A stretch of 64,000 bases of DNA from Rhynchospora pubera (GCA_028095005.1 CM051460.1:69479676-69543675), one strand, 5' to 3'. Shown: positions 36,353 to 47,824, counted from the stretch's first letter. The notes: generated by a model not told the origin, from the letters alone. Numbers and translations: made by a program.

Positions 36353-36703
36353 TCATATATCACATTCCCCACTATAATGCTGCATATAATAGAAATATCC
36401 TGAGAACATTTTATTTAACACAAACCTGTAAATATAGATATCACGCTCCAACCCGAGTTGGCGCCCGCACACCCCGCAATAATGCAAAAAGTCCAGGGGC
36501 TTAGTAATCTGATCTCCCTCCAAATGGATGTTTACATTCTTAAGCAACACATCCTTTCTAGCCACAGAGTCTCCATCAACTACTTCAAACTTATCTTTTT
36601 CTTCAATAACTTCATTAGTGATGTCACAGCTCATGTCTCTTCTGCTTGTCGTTCGGGCCATAATGGCAGGTCTCAATCTTTTACGAATGAACTCCTCTGC
36701 CAT
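36353..36703 (-). pseudogene. FLZ (FCS-like zinc finger) gene, truncated
   Basis: An ATG at 36,703 opens a 116-codon frame. Residues 69-93 carry the first half of a plant FLZ (DUF581) domain: PLDFLHYCGVCG (Cys76, Cys79), then LG-x2-RDIYIYR. FLZ proteins are plant adaptors that bind SnRK1 kinase subunits. In this family an intron often follows the YR, and a fair donor (CAG/GTTTGTG at 36,425) is present here. The expected second half, with FCS and ECR cysteines, is not convincingly found: the read-through tail has only a weak YSGEC match at 36,353-36,370, and an intron ending there would be only ~26 bases. The second exon is therefore missing, degenerate or elsewhere. The N-terminal region is basic then acidic, as in short FLZ proteins. 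Confidence 0.6.
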
Positions 36704-37600
36704 GTTTTCCTAATATATTTGAGGGAGGTTATATTGGAAGAGGAAAAGACGAGGGGAAGAAGAAGAAAAATCTATAGTTGCAAATAGGCTTGAATGATTA
36801 AGATCTTAAGGTCGCATGTAAATATGTAATTGTACTAGTATCCTTGTCATCAGGTGAGGAAGAGCACATGAGTAAATAGGAAGCTAATGATGAGTTTTGT
36901 GTTTTTCCATTTTAGGGAAAGGCGTACTAGCTAGGGAGGTGAGTTGCGTTTCAGGGATGGTTTGAAGTCTTGCTTGCGCAGGAAGCGACTATTATATAGC
37001 TGCATGTTATTATCACAGTCAAGGTCATGATAAGGGTTGGAACTATGTATGGATCGATATAATAATGGAACTTGCATATATACGCACACATATTAATTAT
37101 TATATTTTGAAACGCGCGGTAGGTAGACAAAAAGGGTAGCAAGTTTCTGTAACACTACTCGAATAAATTTCAAACGGATTTTAATTTCCGAAAGAATCTT
37201 CAAATTATTGTTTTAGTTTCTACATATTTTTTTAACGTGGACAGAATAAAAACTAAGAAACAATTAATTATTTAAGAACAAAGATGATTAATTTATTGAC
37301 AATCACAACAAACCCACAAAATAATAAGTACAAGTAAAAACTTCAAAAGATTGCATATTTTAATCATATGATGATAAATTAAACATTTATTATAATGTCA
37401 AAAAATTGGATAGAGACGTGGAAGTTTAGTACAGATGATCTCTGTTTTTTATACTAGAAGTAAAAGCTAGATTCAATTCTTACTGGATGTGAAAGACAGA
37501 AAGAGTGATAAATTGTATTTTACTACACAACGCATGGATGATGCCTCTCCAAATTGAATGGCCTCGTTAATTAGATAGATACAAGTTTTGTAGTTGAAAC

Positions 37601-37604
<4 letters not shown>

Positions 37605-37647
<43 letters not shown>
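37605..37647. repeat. (TA)n microsatellite
   Basis: About 43 bases of TA repeat. Confidence 0.95.
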
Positions 37648-37651
<4 letters not shown>

Positions 37652-38687
37652 TTATATGGATTATAGAAAAAAAAATCCACAAATCTCTTTCTTATTTTTT
37701 TTCCCTGGCTAGTTTTTTTTTTATGTACTCACTGAATTTGGTCGTATTTATAATTTACTGTAACAAGCCCTTGTGATTAATAGTTAGATAGCCTTAAAAT
37801 TTTGTAGATACTTTTGACATGCATTGGTGTGCACTGTGGAACAACAAAGAATTTATTCATCATGCATCCTTAATTATATTTAAGTCTGTTTAAAGATTAA
37901 CATCAATTGTAAATAAGGATTATTTAAATTAATGAGATATTTTAGGTTGGTATGATGTACTATAGCATCACCTATTTGTCAACAGAATTGATGCACAAAT
38001 ATTTGAAGTCCACAGGGATCCAATGTAATATTTAGCACATGAAAGCGCTAAATTTACATATATAGTAGACGAAATTTTGGTTTTTGATTAATTAACAAGA
38101 CAAAGACTTTAAAATAATTAGATTAGATGCTCACAAAATAATTCTTTTACTTCAGTAGTTTGAAGTACTAACAAGATAACTGCAACTTCATTGGAGGAAA
38201 TTAATTAATGAACCAGTGAAATGCCATAGCGTACAAGCTAGCTATTAAGTTCAATCAAAGTACTGCGTATTTATTTTATTAGATTTGAATCTTGAAAATA
38301 ATCTATTTGTAATTCAGGGATTAGTGCTTGAGCACTCACTCGCATGATCGTGATGCATATTGTATTTATTTTGATGTACTCTACTTAATATTTTAATTTG
38401 TTTAATAAGAAGACCGGCCTGATTATAGAAATTGGAAGTCAACGCGCACTGAGAATGTTGACTTCGGTTTCCTTGTTGCACTTACTTGTACAGCCACATC
38501 TGTCACCAAATACCTATGATTTAATGAAGCATTCCATATAGTGCTTGCACAAGGTTAGTGTCAATAATTTAATGGAACTAATTAGTGTAGCAATTGGTCG
38601 CTAATATATCTTTATTATTATATAAACTGTCCAGGTAAATCCAATTAATTTCTAACATAATATTTAACTGACAAAAATAACCATGGC

Positions 38688-38689
<2 letters not shown>

Positions 38690-38750
<61 letters not shown>
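38690..38750. repeat. (TA)n microsatellite
   Basis: About 61 bases of uninterrupted TA repeat, the longest in the window. Confidence 0.95.
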
Positions 38751-38752
<2 letters not shown>

Positions 38753-38826
38753 TTTGTCATAAATTGATCAACTACATAGTGCATACTGTATTGGCTATAT
38801 TTTGCTACTTCAGCCTTCCTACATAA

Positions 38827-38973
38827 GCCTCCGTTTGGATGCGTTGAGAAGAAGTAGGAAGAAGGAAGAAGGGAAGAAAAAAAATTATAAATAATCCAAA
38901 CTCTTCACAAAGTTACACACTTCCCAATACTTCTTTCCACTTCTTCCCTTCTTCCCACACCTATCAAACGTTG
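38827..38973. mobile_element. Harbinger-like MITE, family F copy 2
   Basis: GCCTCCGTTTGGATGCG at the left, ATAATCCAAACTCTTCAC and AAAGTTACACACTTCCCAAT inside, and a degraded right end (CACACCTATCAAACG). It matches copies 1, 3 and 4. Confidence 0.7.
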
Positions 38974-40610
38974 TTTGTATATATTTTTGAAATTGGAGGA
39001 AAACATTGTACAACAAAATTATAGGTATTTGTCCAGCAAATTACCTTGCAATGTAACGCTATAAACCGATTATTCAACAAGTTTAAATAACAAAAGAAGT
39101 ATATTATATTTTAAATTGAAGACTTGATCATTTTCATTTCATCAAAAAAAAAAACGATATGATTATGTATGAGTAATAATATATTTTATGGCAACACGTA
39201 TATTAATTATTTTGTTAGCAACGATAAGAATAAAGTACTCAAACTTTTCTTTTGCACACATTATTGAGTCTAAATCAATTTATTGGTCCTATATATCATT
39301 AAGCGACTATAACATGTCTGTGGTAATGCAATAATTTTTTCCAACTCTTTTATGTTTTTTATGGTTAACTAATTAGTTATCCAGTATTATGGTAGCCAGT
39401 GGTCATAATATTCATGATTCATTACTTATGAATATTTTTTGTGAAATTTGCAAGGATTTGGGATCAATATATATAATTCTTCGAAGTTTGAGTCGTTGAC
39501 AACACCAAGAAATCAAGTGTTTCGGTCTTAAGAGATCCAGACGAAGTAACTACAAAATACAATTTCTTATTCGGTGTCTATTATTTTGTTGAAGTTTCTA
39601 AGTTTTGATTACTTATAATATTTCAGATGTTTGACATAAATAATTCCCTTGTAGATTATTGATTTGTCGTTGGTGGCTAGCTATCCTCCTATCAGTTATA
39701 CTAAAAAGTTATTGGTTGCTAAGAAATTGGGAAACCTCACTAGGAAATGATCAATTAAAATTTGAATTTTATATTTCAGCAATAAACTATTATAGTTGAA
39801 TTACGTACTTTTAATTATATCAGCCGTCAAGTATCACTTACATAAATTTTCATTTTTTAAGGAAACATTCTAGAAGTTTTTTCGTTTTTGTTTTTTAGCT
39901 TCTTATTTTGCTTATAATAATAACTTATATAGTGAGCAAATAATTGTAATATCAAGCTTACTGTTCTGATGAAAAAGCCAATTATATATACTAACATAAG
40001 ATGCTCTCATATGTGGGCAAATAAAAAAACAAAACAATGTTAGACAATAAAAATATATTTTTTAATTTACCAGCGATACAAATAGATGTGTTATTCAATT
40101 TATTTCTATATTAGATAGAAAACCAAGCAATAGTGTTGCTTCGACTGGCGATTGAATTCCAACCACAGATCAAATCAATCGAACGACAGATGTTACATCC
40201 TAGATCTAGCGTGTTACATCTCTTAGTATGTGTGCTTTAATATGTATAAGTATAGATTCATGACTCCGCAAAAAAGGAGTTTCAAATTTCAACATATCAT
40301 AGCCGTTACTTTTATATGGAAGTTTGTAGAAATAAGACAATGCCTGATAATTAGAAATGATATTGACCATATATATGCATTCGTACGAAACATAGGATAT
40401 CTTAACGGATACTAATAAGGTACTCAAAAGGTTATAAGATCTGATCGCTTAAATTAAAATAAATAACTTTTAGTATCAGTAAAGTTAAAACAAATAAAAA
40501 AATATTTCGAAAGTGTGCGTTAGATATTCCATTTCCATGAATCATGTATATATTTATTATTATCAAATTGGAACGGACGCAACACTAACTTTCCTAGTTG
40601 ATATATATAT
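38974..40610. other. Non-coding stretch
   Basis: AT-rich intergenic sequence; no gene, TIR pair or LTR recognised. Confidence 0.55.
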
Positions 40611-40968
40611 GAGTTTAGCTACGGTGAGTCGCGACTCACGGACTCTCTGGTGAGTCGCGACCAAAACTCCTAGATCTAGATCAAAATGACCGATCCAAAC
40701 CGTCCAACATGATCTCCCTATTGAAATCTCCGTGCAAACCAAATTTTTTATTTTTTCGAAATTTTTAAGTATTTTTTCGGATTTTTAAAAACTGATGTTT
40801 TTGAATGGTTCAGAACCAATTAGATTAACGATTTTCTAAAATTTAAAAAAAATACTTAAAAATTTCGAAAAAATGAAAAATTTGGTCTACAAGGAGATTT
40901 CAATAGGAAGATCATATTGGACGGTTTGGATCAGTCATTTAAGTCGCGACTCACCGTAGCTAAACTCT
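40611..40968. mobile_element. Foldback MITE, family D, copy 2
   Basis: Starts GAGTTTAGCTACGGTGAGTC and ends GACTCACCGTAGCTAAACTC. It shares CCTAGATCTAGAT, CGATCCAAACCGTCCAAC and CCTATTGAAATCTCC with copy 1. The right arm lacks about 50-70 bases between CAGTCATTT and AAGTCGCGACTC, a deletion relative to copy 1. Confidence 0.85.
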
Positions 40969-41228
40969 ATATATAAAGAGGGGAGAAAAAGAATAAAGAA
41001 AGAAAGAGAGGAATCAATACAACTGGCAGCAAGAAAGTAGACACTGATAGGTCACTATCTACCGAAAAAAACAAATAAGTCGTACTCTGATTTAAAATGC
41101 TAACAAACCCAGTGAATTACTAATCATGAGGTTTTCTTGTGGTGGGACCTGTTGGCAGTGAATGTATCAATGATGAGATTTAAGAAAATTCATATTGGTG
41201 GCACTGATATATACAATCCTGATCTGGT

Positions 41229-41388
41229 GACGCGCTACACCACGTGTCGCGCACCTACAAGCCGTCTGATCTTGATCGGACGGTTCATTTTTGACGGGCC
41301 TATCAATCTAGGTTACATGCACGGGGCTCCCTTATTCATGTGATCTTGATCAGACGGCCAGGAGCTGCGCGACACGTGGTGTCGCGCA
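41229..41388. mobile_element. Small foldback MITE J with G-box arms
   Basis: ACGCGCTACACCACGTGTCG and its inverted copy CGACACGTGGTGTCGCGC bound about 160 bp. The next inner motif CCGTCTGATC is also mirrored. Each arm contains CACGTG, the core of G-box/ABRE sites. Confidence 0.6.
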
Positions 41389-41933
41389 ATACTTGATTTG
41401 AATTCCTGATATATATATACAATGATGAAATTGATATGGTGATTTTGGAAAGAACTAAGATATGACGAATTAATAATTTTGTTCCCTAATAACTATTGTA
41501 GCATATACTTAAGCTTTTTAAACCAAGAGCTAGAATAATTAATACTAATAAAATTAAGTGTTTGCTTTCGATGAGATGTACAACTAGAGGACACAACAAG
41601 GGTACGTTGTTATTTTCATTAAAGTAAAAGTCGGAATCTTGTCTCTCTCTGATTAGGATTATTTGAGATGCGCGTTCAATCATCCTATCCATTTTTTTTG
41701 CAGTCTTTTCTTGTCAATGACTTCATATTCAATACATTCAACATTTCCAGTCGGCAGACGCCTCAGAGAATCTGATATTTTATCCTATTATTTTATATAT
41801 ATCGACCATATATATAGGTTATAACAGTTGGCATCCGTAGCTTTTTGAGCAAATTACTTGGTTCTAAGTAAACTACTTTGAAATGGATGTGCATGCTCTG
41901 TCATTTGTCAATCGGCCTAGCACTCCGATTTGG

Positions 41934-42198
41934 GCCCAGAAGGCTAATATTTTGTTCATGCCTTTCAGAAGAATAGGCTTTTGGCAGAAACAAAATACCG
42001 AAATTTTGGATAATAATATTAAAATAATATAATCCAATAAAATTAATATCAATATAATCAGTTTAATATAAATAGTATCGTAAGATCGGAATCCTGGATT
42101 CCGAACGTTAGATCGGATTCTCGGATTCCGATCTTACATTAGATCGGAATCTGGGATTCCGATCTAACGTTAGATCGGATTCTGGGATTCCGAACAGT
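41934..42198. repeat. Left terminal inverted repeat of the MULE
   Basis: About 265 bp, mirrored at 47,597-47,824 apart from an insertion of about 42 bases near its outer end. The inner part is a palindrome array. Confidence 0.8.
42081..42198. repeat. Palindrome array 1 (left end), 31-bp period
   Basis: Four units of the type TTAGATCGGAATC + spacer + GATTCCGATCTAA. Unit starts at 42,108, 42,139 and 42,170 are exactly 31 bases apart; the first unit (42,081) is shorter. Likely transposase-binding sites by position; this is inference. Confidence 0.8.
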
Positions 42199-42199
42199 G

Positions 42200-42890
42200 C
42201 TGTAACTGCTCAATTTTGTCGTTTTTCATGGTTTTATTGTACTTCTATCATAAAAATTAATTAAATATATAAAATTTTAATATTAAAATAATATATTTGA
42301 AGATAAAATAATAAATTAATATATTTTATTTTACTTCTATTTATAAACATTAATTAAATATATAAAATTATAATATTAAATTAATATATTATAAAATTAA
42401 TATATTATAAAATTAATATATTAAAAATTAATTAAATAAAATTATTTAATAATTTGACTTAATTTAATGTAATTAAATCTTATTTAGTTGTTTGAAGTAA
42501 TTAATTTAATTTGATTGAGCTATTATTTTTTAAACTACTTTAATTTAATTTACAAAACAATATAAATTATTAATTTAATTTTACAATTTTAATTAAAATA
42601 TAATTATTAATTTACTTAAATTGAAAACAGTAAAAAATAATATAATATATATTGAGCTATTATTTTTTTAACTATTTTTTAATTAATGAATATGATAATT
42701 AATGAATATGATAATTTATTAATAAATCAATTTTAATTACAAAAAATATAATATATATATTTAAATTTTAATTTATTAATTAATATAATTAAAATATTTA
42801 TAATAAATATTATTAAATTAATAAAATAAATAACAGTAAAAAGGGAAAAAGACCAAAAATTGATTTGATTGGGCGGTGGATTCCTGACAT
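42200..42890. other. AT-rich spacer of the MULE
   Basis: Very AT-rich (AATTAATATATTATAAAA and similar) sequence between array 1 and array 2, without coding potential. Confidence 0.7.
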
Positions 42891-42891
42891 G

Positions 42892-43117
42892 CTTAGATCG
42901 GAATCCTGGATTCCGATCTAAGCTTAGATAGGATTCCTGGATTCCGACCTAAGCTTAGATCGGAATCTGAGAATCCGATCTAATCTTAGATCGGAATCCA
43001 AGATTCCGATCTAAGCAATAAGTTGAGCACACTGCGGCAAATTATTTGATTTGATCGGGAATTGACGTGAACTTTTAAATCTGTTTGCTAATATCGGAAT
43101 CTCAAATTCCGATCTTA
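42892..43117. promoter_or_regulatory. Palindrome array 2 upstream of the transposase promoter
   Basis: Four units start at 42,892, 42,923, 42,954 and 42,985, exactly 31 bp apart, joined by AGCTTAG-like junctions. One further isolated unit (TATCGGAATCTCAAATTCCG) lies at 43,091-43,117, just before the TATA box. The same palindrome forms the terminal arrays, so a protein that binds the ends could also bind the promoter. That role is inferred. Confidence 0.7.
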
Positions 43118-43121
43118 TCAC

Positions 43122-43129
43122 TATAAATA
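43122..43129 (+). promoter_or_regulatory. TATA box of the MULE transposase gene
   Basis: TATAAATA lies 64 bases upstream of the ATG at 43,193, immediately after the isolated palindrome unit. Confidence 0.65.
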
Positions 43130-43192
43130 GTTGGTCGTTATCACAATCTTAATATCATCTATCTTTTCCAATTAATTCTTAGTCATATAGAA

Positions 43193-46100
43193 ATGTATTC
43201 AATTAGTGTTTTTGTCAATCAATCTCCCTTTAATCCAGCAAATAATTTTCGTTTTGATGTTTTTCCACAAACTGATTATGAATCTATTTTGTCCTCATTG
43301 GGAATTTATCAAGGTGAGTTCAATTTGAGAATTATTTCGCGTTTCAACGTAATTATGGACGGAAGGTTTCAACAAATTATTTTGCCGGTGAACTCTCAAA
43401 ATGAATGGCGATACGTTCAACACGAGTGCTTTGAGGCAAGGCGACTTGATGGTCTAGAAATGCATGTCGATTTACTTCCGGCACAAGGTAAATTTAATTT
43501 TGAATTTAATTATGTGACATTTATTTTTGGAATAATAGAATTATTTGCTTAAATATATATATTTATATTAATATTAACTATGAAAATAATAATTATAGAA
43601 TAATAATTAAAATCATATTAAAATCATATTAAAATCATATTAACTATAGAATAATAATAACTATGAAAATGCGATTTAATAATATTAACTATGCATAAAA
43701 ACATAAATAAGAACAATTTCTAGAAATGGCTTTTAATAAGAACAATTATAACATATTTTTGTACAACTATCCAAATTGTACAATTTTTGTACAATGATTA
43801 TAACAACTATCCAAATTGTACAATTTTTGTATGTGATTATAACACATTTTTTTATTATAATTAGGTGGTTATTATAATTATAATTATAATGAACAACAAA
43901 ATTATGAGGAAGAAGAACACCAACAACCAAATGCAACCAATCAAGATGAAGAGAATGAAACCATTACATTAGATTGGGATCCTTGGGACCCTAACAGTAT
44001 AGATCCTCGTGATAGTACACTTCAGGAAGAAGAAGGTACATACTACGAGTCTCACACCGGTCAAGGCACTTGGGAACATGGTGGTAGTAGTAGGCAAGAA
44101 CATGGTGGTAGTAGTAGTAGTAGGCACGGCCGGCCACAAGAAGAAGAAGATGTCGTTCAAGTAAACGAAGAAAACGAAGAAGAAACACGTCGACTCGATG
44201 ATTTATACGACCGAGGTCCCGGTTTTCAGTCAGACTATGCAACAGGTGAGGACTTTAGTGATGAAGAAGTGGACTTATTTGAGTCAGAGGGAATCGATGG
44301 TGGACCCCAATCAAATGTGAACCCCAATCACCAGTATTACCTTACAGGAAGGACAGAAACATACCATCCCGTAGGGCAATTTCTAGATATTTCTGAGTAT
44401 AGAAATTCCGTACCTCAACCGTCTCAACCTCATGGATCAGGGCCATTAGCAGAAGGGACAATTTTTTTCTCGAAAGAGCAACTCATAGGAGAGTGTCAAA
44501 AATACTCATTACGTTTAAATGTACAACATAAAACCACTGCTAGTTCTCCGAAAAAATTAATATTGAACTGTAAGGAATATGGTTGTAAGTGGCGTATGTA
44601 TGCCCGTACAGAAAGAGAAGGCAAATTTTGGAAGATAATAACGAATGAACACGAGCATACATGCGTGAGGAGGGCCGGAGACTTCACACATGATAATTTA
44701 ACGGCTGAGGTTATCGCCAACTGTATTACAAATGCAGTAAAGAGAGATGTCGGTATTTCCTTACCCGACGTTAAATCTCTACTGGAGAAAGAATACCCGA
44801 ATGTGGTGCCCACTTATAACAAGATTTGGCGGGGACGAGAAAGAGCAATCGAACATCTTTTTGGTTCATGGGAAGATTCGTACAACAAACTACCGAGTCT
44901 TTTATTGGCTATACAGAGGACGACACCCGGTACGCAGATAAAGTGGTTGTTTAAAAGCGTAGGTGATCCGAACAGAGCTATGTTCGAAGCAGCAGCATGG
45001 GCATTCGGGCCTTGTATCGCGACGGTTCCGTATATTAGGCCCGTGATTAGCATTGATGCCTCTTTCTTATCAGGTCGCTATAAGGGTAAATTCTTAGCGG
45101 CTTGCGGTTACGATCCTGAGCAACGGCTTGTTCCGTTAGCATTTGCTTTAGTGAGAACGGAGGATGAAGCTTGCTGGGGTTGGTTCATGAAATTTCTAAG
45201 GGAACAAGTGGTGGGACCAAAAAAATTTTGTGTTGTCTCAGACCGTCATTGGGGAATAAGGAACATGTTTAAAAGACCACAGTACGGATGGCAAGAAAGT
45301 GCGGAGCCTGCATTGGCCGTACATCGGTATTGTATGCAACATTTATGTGAAAATGTGTACAAGGTTTCTGGTAAAGACAAAGGTATACCACACAAATTTA
45401 GAAATAAGTTGGCTAACAAGAAAAAGAAACGGCCATTCATGAAAATGTGAGAGGAACTCTGAGTGACAAACCCTGAAGTTATCGATTATCTTAAGAAGTG
45501 TGGTAAAGAAAACGAGACAGATACCAATGAGCGAATGAGACCAGAGAGATGGGCACAAACTTTTGACACTGGTGCACGTTGGGGTCTTATGACTAGTAAC
45601 GGATCTGAAAGTCTAAATAGCCGGTACAAGGTTGAGAGAAGACTCCCAGTTGTTGGACTCGTAGAAGGCACTTGGTACAAGACTGTGCAGTGGTTTAATG
45701 AAAGGAAGCAAATAGCATTGGGAAGACAGGCAGATGGAGAACGGTGGCCAAAAGAGGTGCAATTAAAAGTCATGAAGCATACTCTTAAAGCGGGTAAGGA
45801 TTACCGTTGTATACTTTACTAAAAATTAACCTTCATTTATATTTACATTTTTTTTATATATTTTAATAATTACAGCGCTGATGACTGTGGTAACCATTGA
45901 TATTGAACGTGGAGAGTTCGAAGTACAGGTGCCCAACGAGAAAGATTTCCCTGGAAGAACGTGGAAGTACAAAGTTCTCATCAACCGCAATTATCAACCG
46001 GAAGATCCTCAACTACCGACCAGGCGTGTGACGTGCAAATGTCAAAAACCTCAACTGACCGGAATACCATGTGCTCATGTTGTTGCCATATGCGGTACAT

Positions 46101-46744
46101 ATAGATGGGAAGTAGATGAATTTATAGACCCACTATATAGTACAGAGAACATGGTTAAAATATGGTCATCAAGTGACTTCCACTGCTATGAAGACGAAGA
46201 GAACTGGCCTCCCTACGATGGACCTGTGGTGTTCCCTGATAAGAATATGATTAATCGGGGGCGGCGAAAGAAGGACCGTGATTGGATGTGGATGGATGCA
46301 ATGCGAAATAATAAAAATAAAAAAAGAAGAACCACAGAGGACAACAACCCACAACCACCTATCTCTTTGGAGGAACTTCAATCTGGTAGGCGTGCCAACA
46401 CGCATAGACGAACAAGTACAAGGAATAGAGCTCCGCCTTCAACAGGTAACCGAGGTGAAAGTTCTTTTTCCAGGGAGCCAGTTCAACCTGGCCGAAGTTC
46501 TGTTAGCGTAGATCCACGAACTCAAAGTCGTATTAGTCTTGGTATAGGAGGAAATGAACCACGCCGAAATTCCATTAGCGTGGATCCACGCTCAAGTTCT
46601 GCTAGGTATGTCACAAGTCAGGGGACATCAATTACAAGGGATAGTCAAGGAGCATCGAGTAGCAGAGCACAAACCGGAATACGTGGTGGAATTTTACGTC
46701 TTGGCGCAAGAATAACTAATTTTGCAAGAGGAGGAAGAAAATAA
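43193..46744 (+). pseudogene. MULE transposase (MuDR type), two in-frame stops
   Basis: Exons 43,193-43,487, 43,865-45,793 and 45,876-46,744 join in frame across GT-AG introns of 377 and 82 bases, giving 1,031 codons. Residues 1-98 form a globular start (MYSISVFVNQSPFNP...) and are followed by a glycine/serine- and acid-rich linker. Residues ~297-366 are the MuDR DNA-binding zinc domain (Cys334, Cys339, His361, His363). The DDE core has Asp496 (SIDASF), Asp558 (SDRH), the C-x2-H signature Cys588/His591 and Glu680 (SNGSESLN). A SWIM zinc finger follows (Cys795-x-Cys797...Cys807-x-His809), then a basic, low-complexity tail. TGA stops at codons 627 (45,448) and 631 (45,460) interrupt the core between the second Asp and the Glu; frame and homology continue past both. 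Each could come from CGA by C-to-T change. Otherwise intact. The enzyme would cut and paste elements sharing the terminal repeats. Confidence 0.9.
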
Positions 46745-46839
46745 TTGTAATTTTTGTGGTGATAATGTAATATTTAGTTGAATTGTACTTTTATATGATG
46801 TGATAATGTAATAATTGTAATATTCGTAATACTACGTTG

Positions 46840-47240
46840 AATCCAGAGCTGTTTTATCAATTGAAAGTGTGACTATCTTCATCCTTTGTCATTTTTGTTT
46901 TGAACAAATGGTACGCCTAAAAATTTTGAAATTTAAGTTTACGAAAATAGGTTCGCCAATTAACAGCTCAGTATTTTTGATACAATTTTTCAGAGCGTAT
47001 TTCATATTTTTCTAGCGCCAAACTTTTCGAATCCAACGCTGTTTTTTCAGTTGAAAGTGTGACTATCTTCATCCTTTGTCATTTTGGTTTTGAACAAATG
47101 GTACGCCTAAAAATTTTGAAATTTAAGTTTAGAAAAATTGGTCCGCCAATTAACAGCTTAGTATTTTTGTTAGAATTTTTCAGAGCGTATTTCCTATTTT
47201 TCTAGCGCCAAACTTTTCGAATCCGGAGCTGTTTTTTCAG
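46840..47240. repeat. ~190-bp tandem repeat in the MULE 3' region
   Basis: GAATCCAGAGCTGTTTTATC recurs as GAATCCAACGCTGTTTTTTC (47,029) and GAATCCGGAGCTGTTTTTTC (47,219). Between them AAAGTGTGACTATCTTCATC, ACAAATGGTACGCC and CAGAGCGTATTTC repeat in order. There are two full units and the start of a third, period about 190 bp, downstream of the transposase stop. Confidence 0.85.
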
Positions 47241-47596
47241 TTCTAATTTTTCTCATATTTAATTATCAAAATCTTAATTATTAAAAGCAAAAAAAAAATT
47301 AATTACACATAAATTTTCATATGAATTTTTCTTATTTTTCCGTATTTTTAAAAATAATTTTACAATTTATTATCTATTTTTCTAATTAATTAAGTAGTTA
47401 ATAAACAAATAAAAAGACAACAAAAAAATCTAATATAATTAATAAATTACATATAATTTTAAATTTTATTTTTCCTCATTTTTTCCGATTTTTTAAATAT
47501 TTTTTGAATATTTTCTTTATTTTTTTATTTAATTAACTAAATTAAAAACTAATAAACATAATATTTTCTTACTGTGCTCGCGCGCGTTATATCGTA

Positions 47597-47824
47597 AACG
47601 TTAGATCGGAATCTCAGAATCCGATCTAATGTTAGATCGGAATCCCAGAATTCGATCTAACGTTAGATCGGAATCCAGGAATCCGATCTAACGTTCGGAA
47701 TCCAGGATTCCGATCTTACGATACTATTTTTATTAAACTGATTAAATTGATATTAATTTTATTGGATTATATTATTTTAGTATTATTTTAAAAAATTTCG
47801 GAACAAAATATTAGCCTTTTGGGC
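47597..47824. repeat. Right terminal inverted repeat with palindrome array 3
   Basis: Palindrome units begin at 47,601, 47,632, 47,663 and (shortened) 47,694, again 31 bp apart. The outer part mirrors 41,934-42,080. Confidence 0.85.

Larger units (their letters stand above)
36710..38826. other. Non-coding stretch with two TA microsatellites
   Basis: The sequence around 37,605-37,647 and 38,690-38,750 is TA repeat. I recognise no gene or element in the rest. It could hold the promoter of the FLZ remnant, which is read leftward. Confidence 0.6.
41934..47824 (+). mobile_element. Mutator-like element (MULE), 5.9 kb
   Basis: The two ends are long inverted repeats: GCCCAGAAGGCTAATATTTT at the left and its counterpart AAAATATTAGCCTTTTGGGC at the right, continuing through AATATAATCCAAT, AATCAGTTTAAT and TAGTATCGTAAGATCGG into palindromic arrays. 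The left end carries about 42 extra bases (near 41,960-42,000) absent from the right. Inside is a three-exon transposase gene. A 9-11-bp target duplication, usual for MULEs, is not obvious in the flanks, so the exact edges may be off by several bases. Two premature stops make this copy probably unable to move by itself. Confidence 0.85.

Noticed and set aside
43969..44242. Minus-strand frames rich in Thr or Tyr/His
   Set aside because: They are antisense to the Gly/Ser-rich linker of the MULE transposase; splice junctions and homology support the plus strand.
45881..45883. ATG as start of a separate downstream transposon gene
   Set aside because: The reading frame joins the upstream exon across an 82-base GT-AG intron, and the SWIM finger belongs to the same transposase.
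41934..47824. Target-site duplication of the MULE
   Set aside because: The 9-11 bases outside the aligned ends do not match, and nearby similarities (CGATTTGGG versus CGGATTGGG) are too weak to claim.
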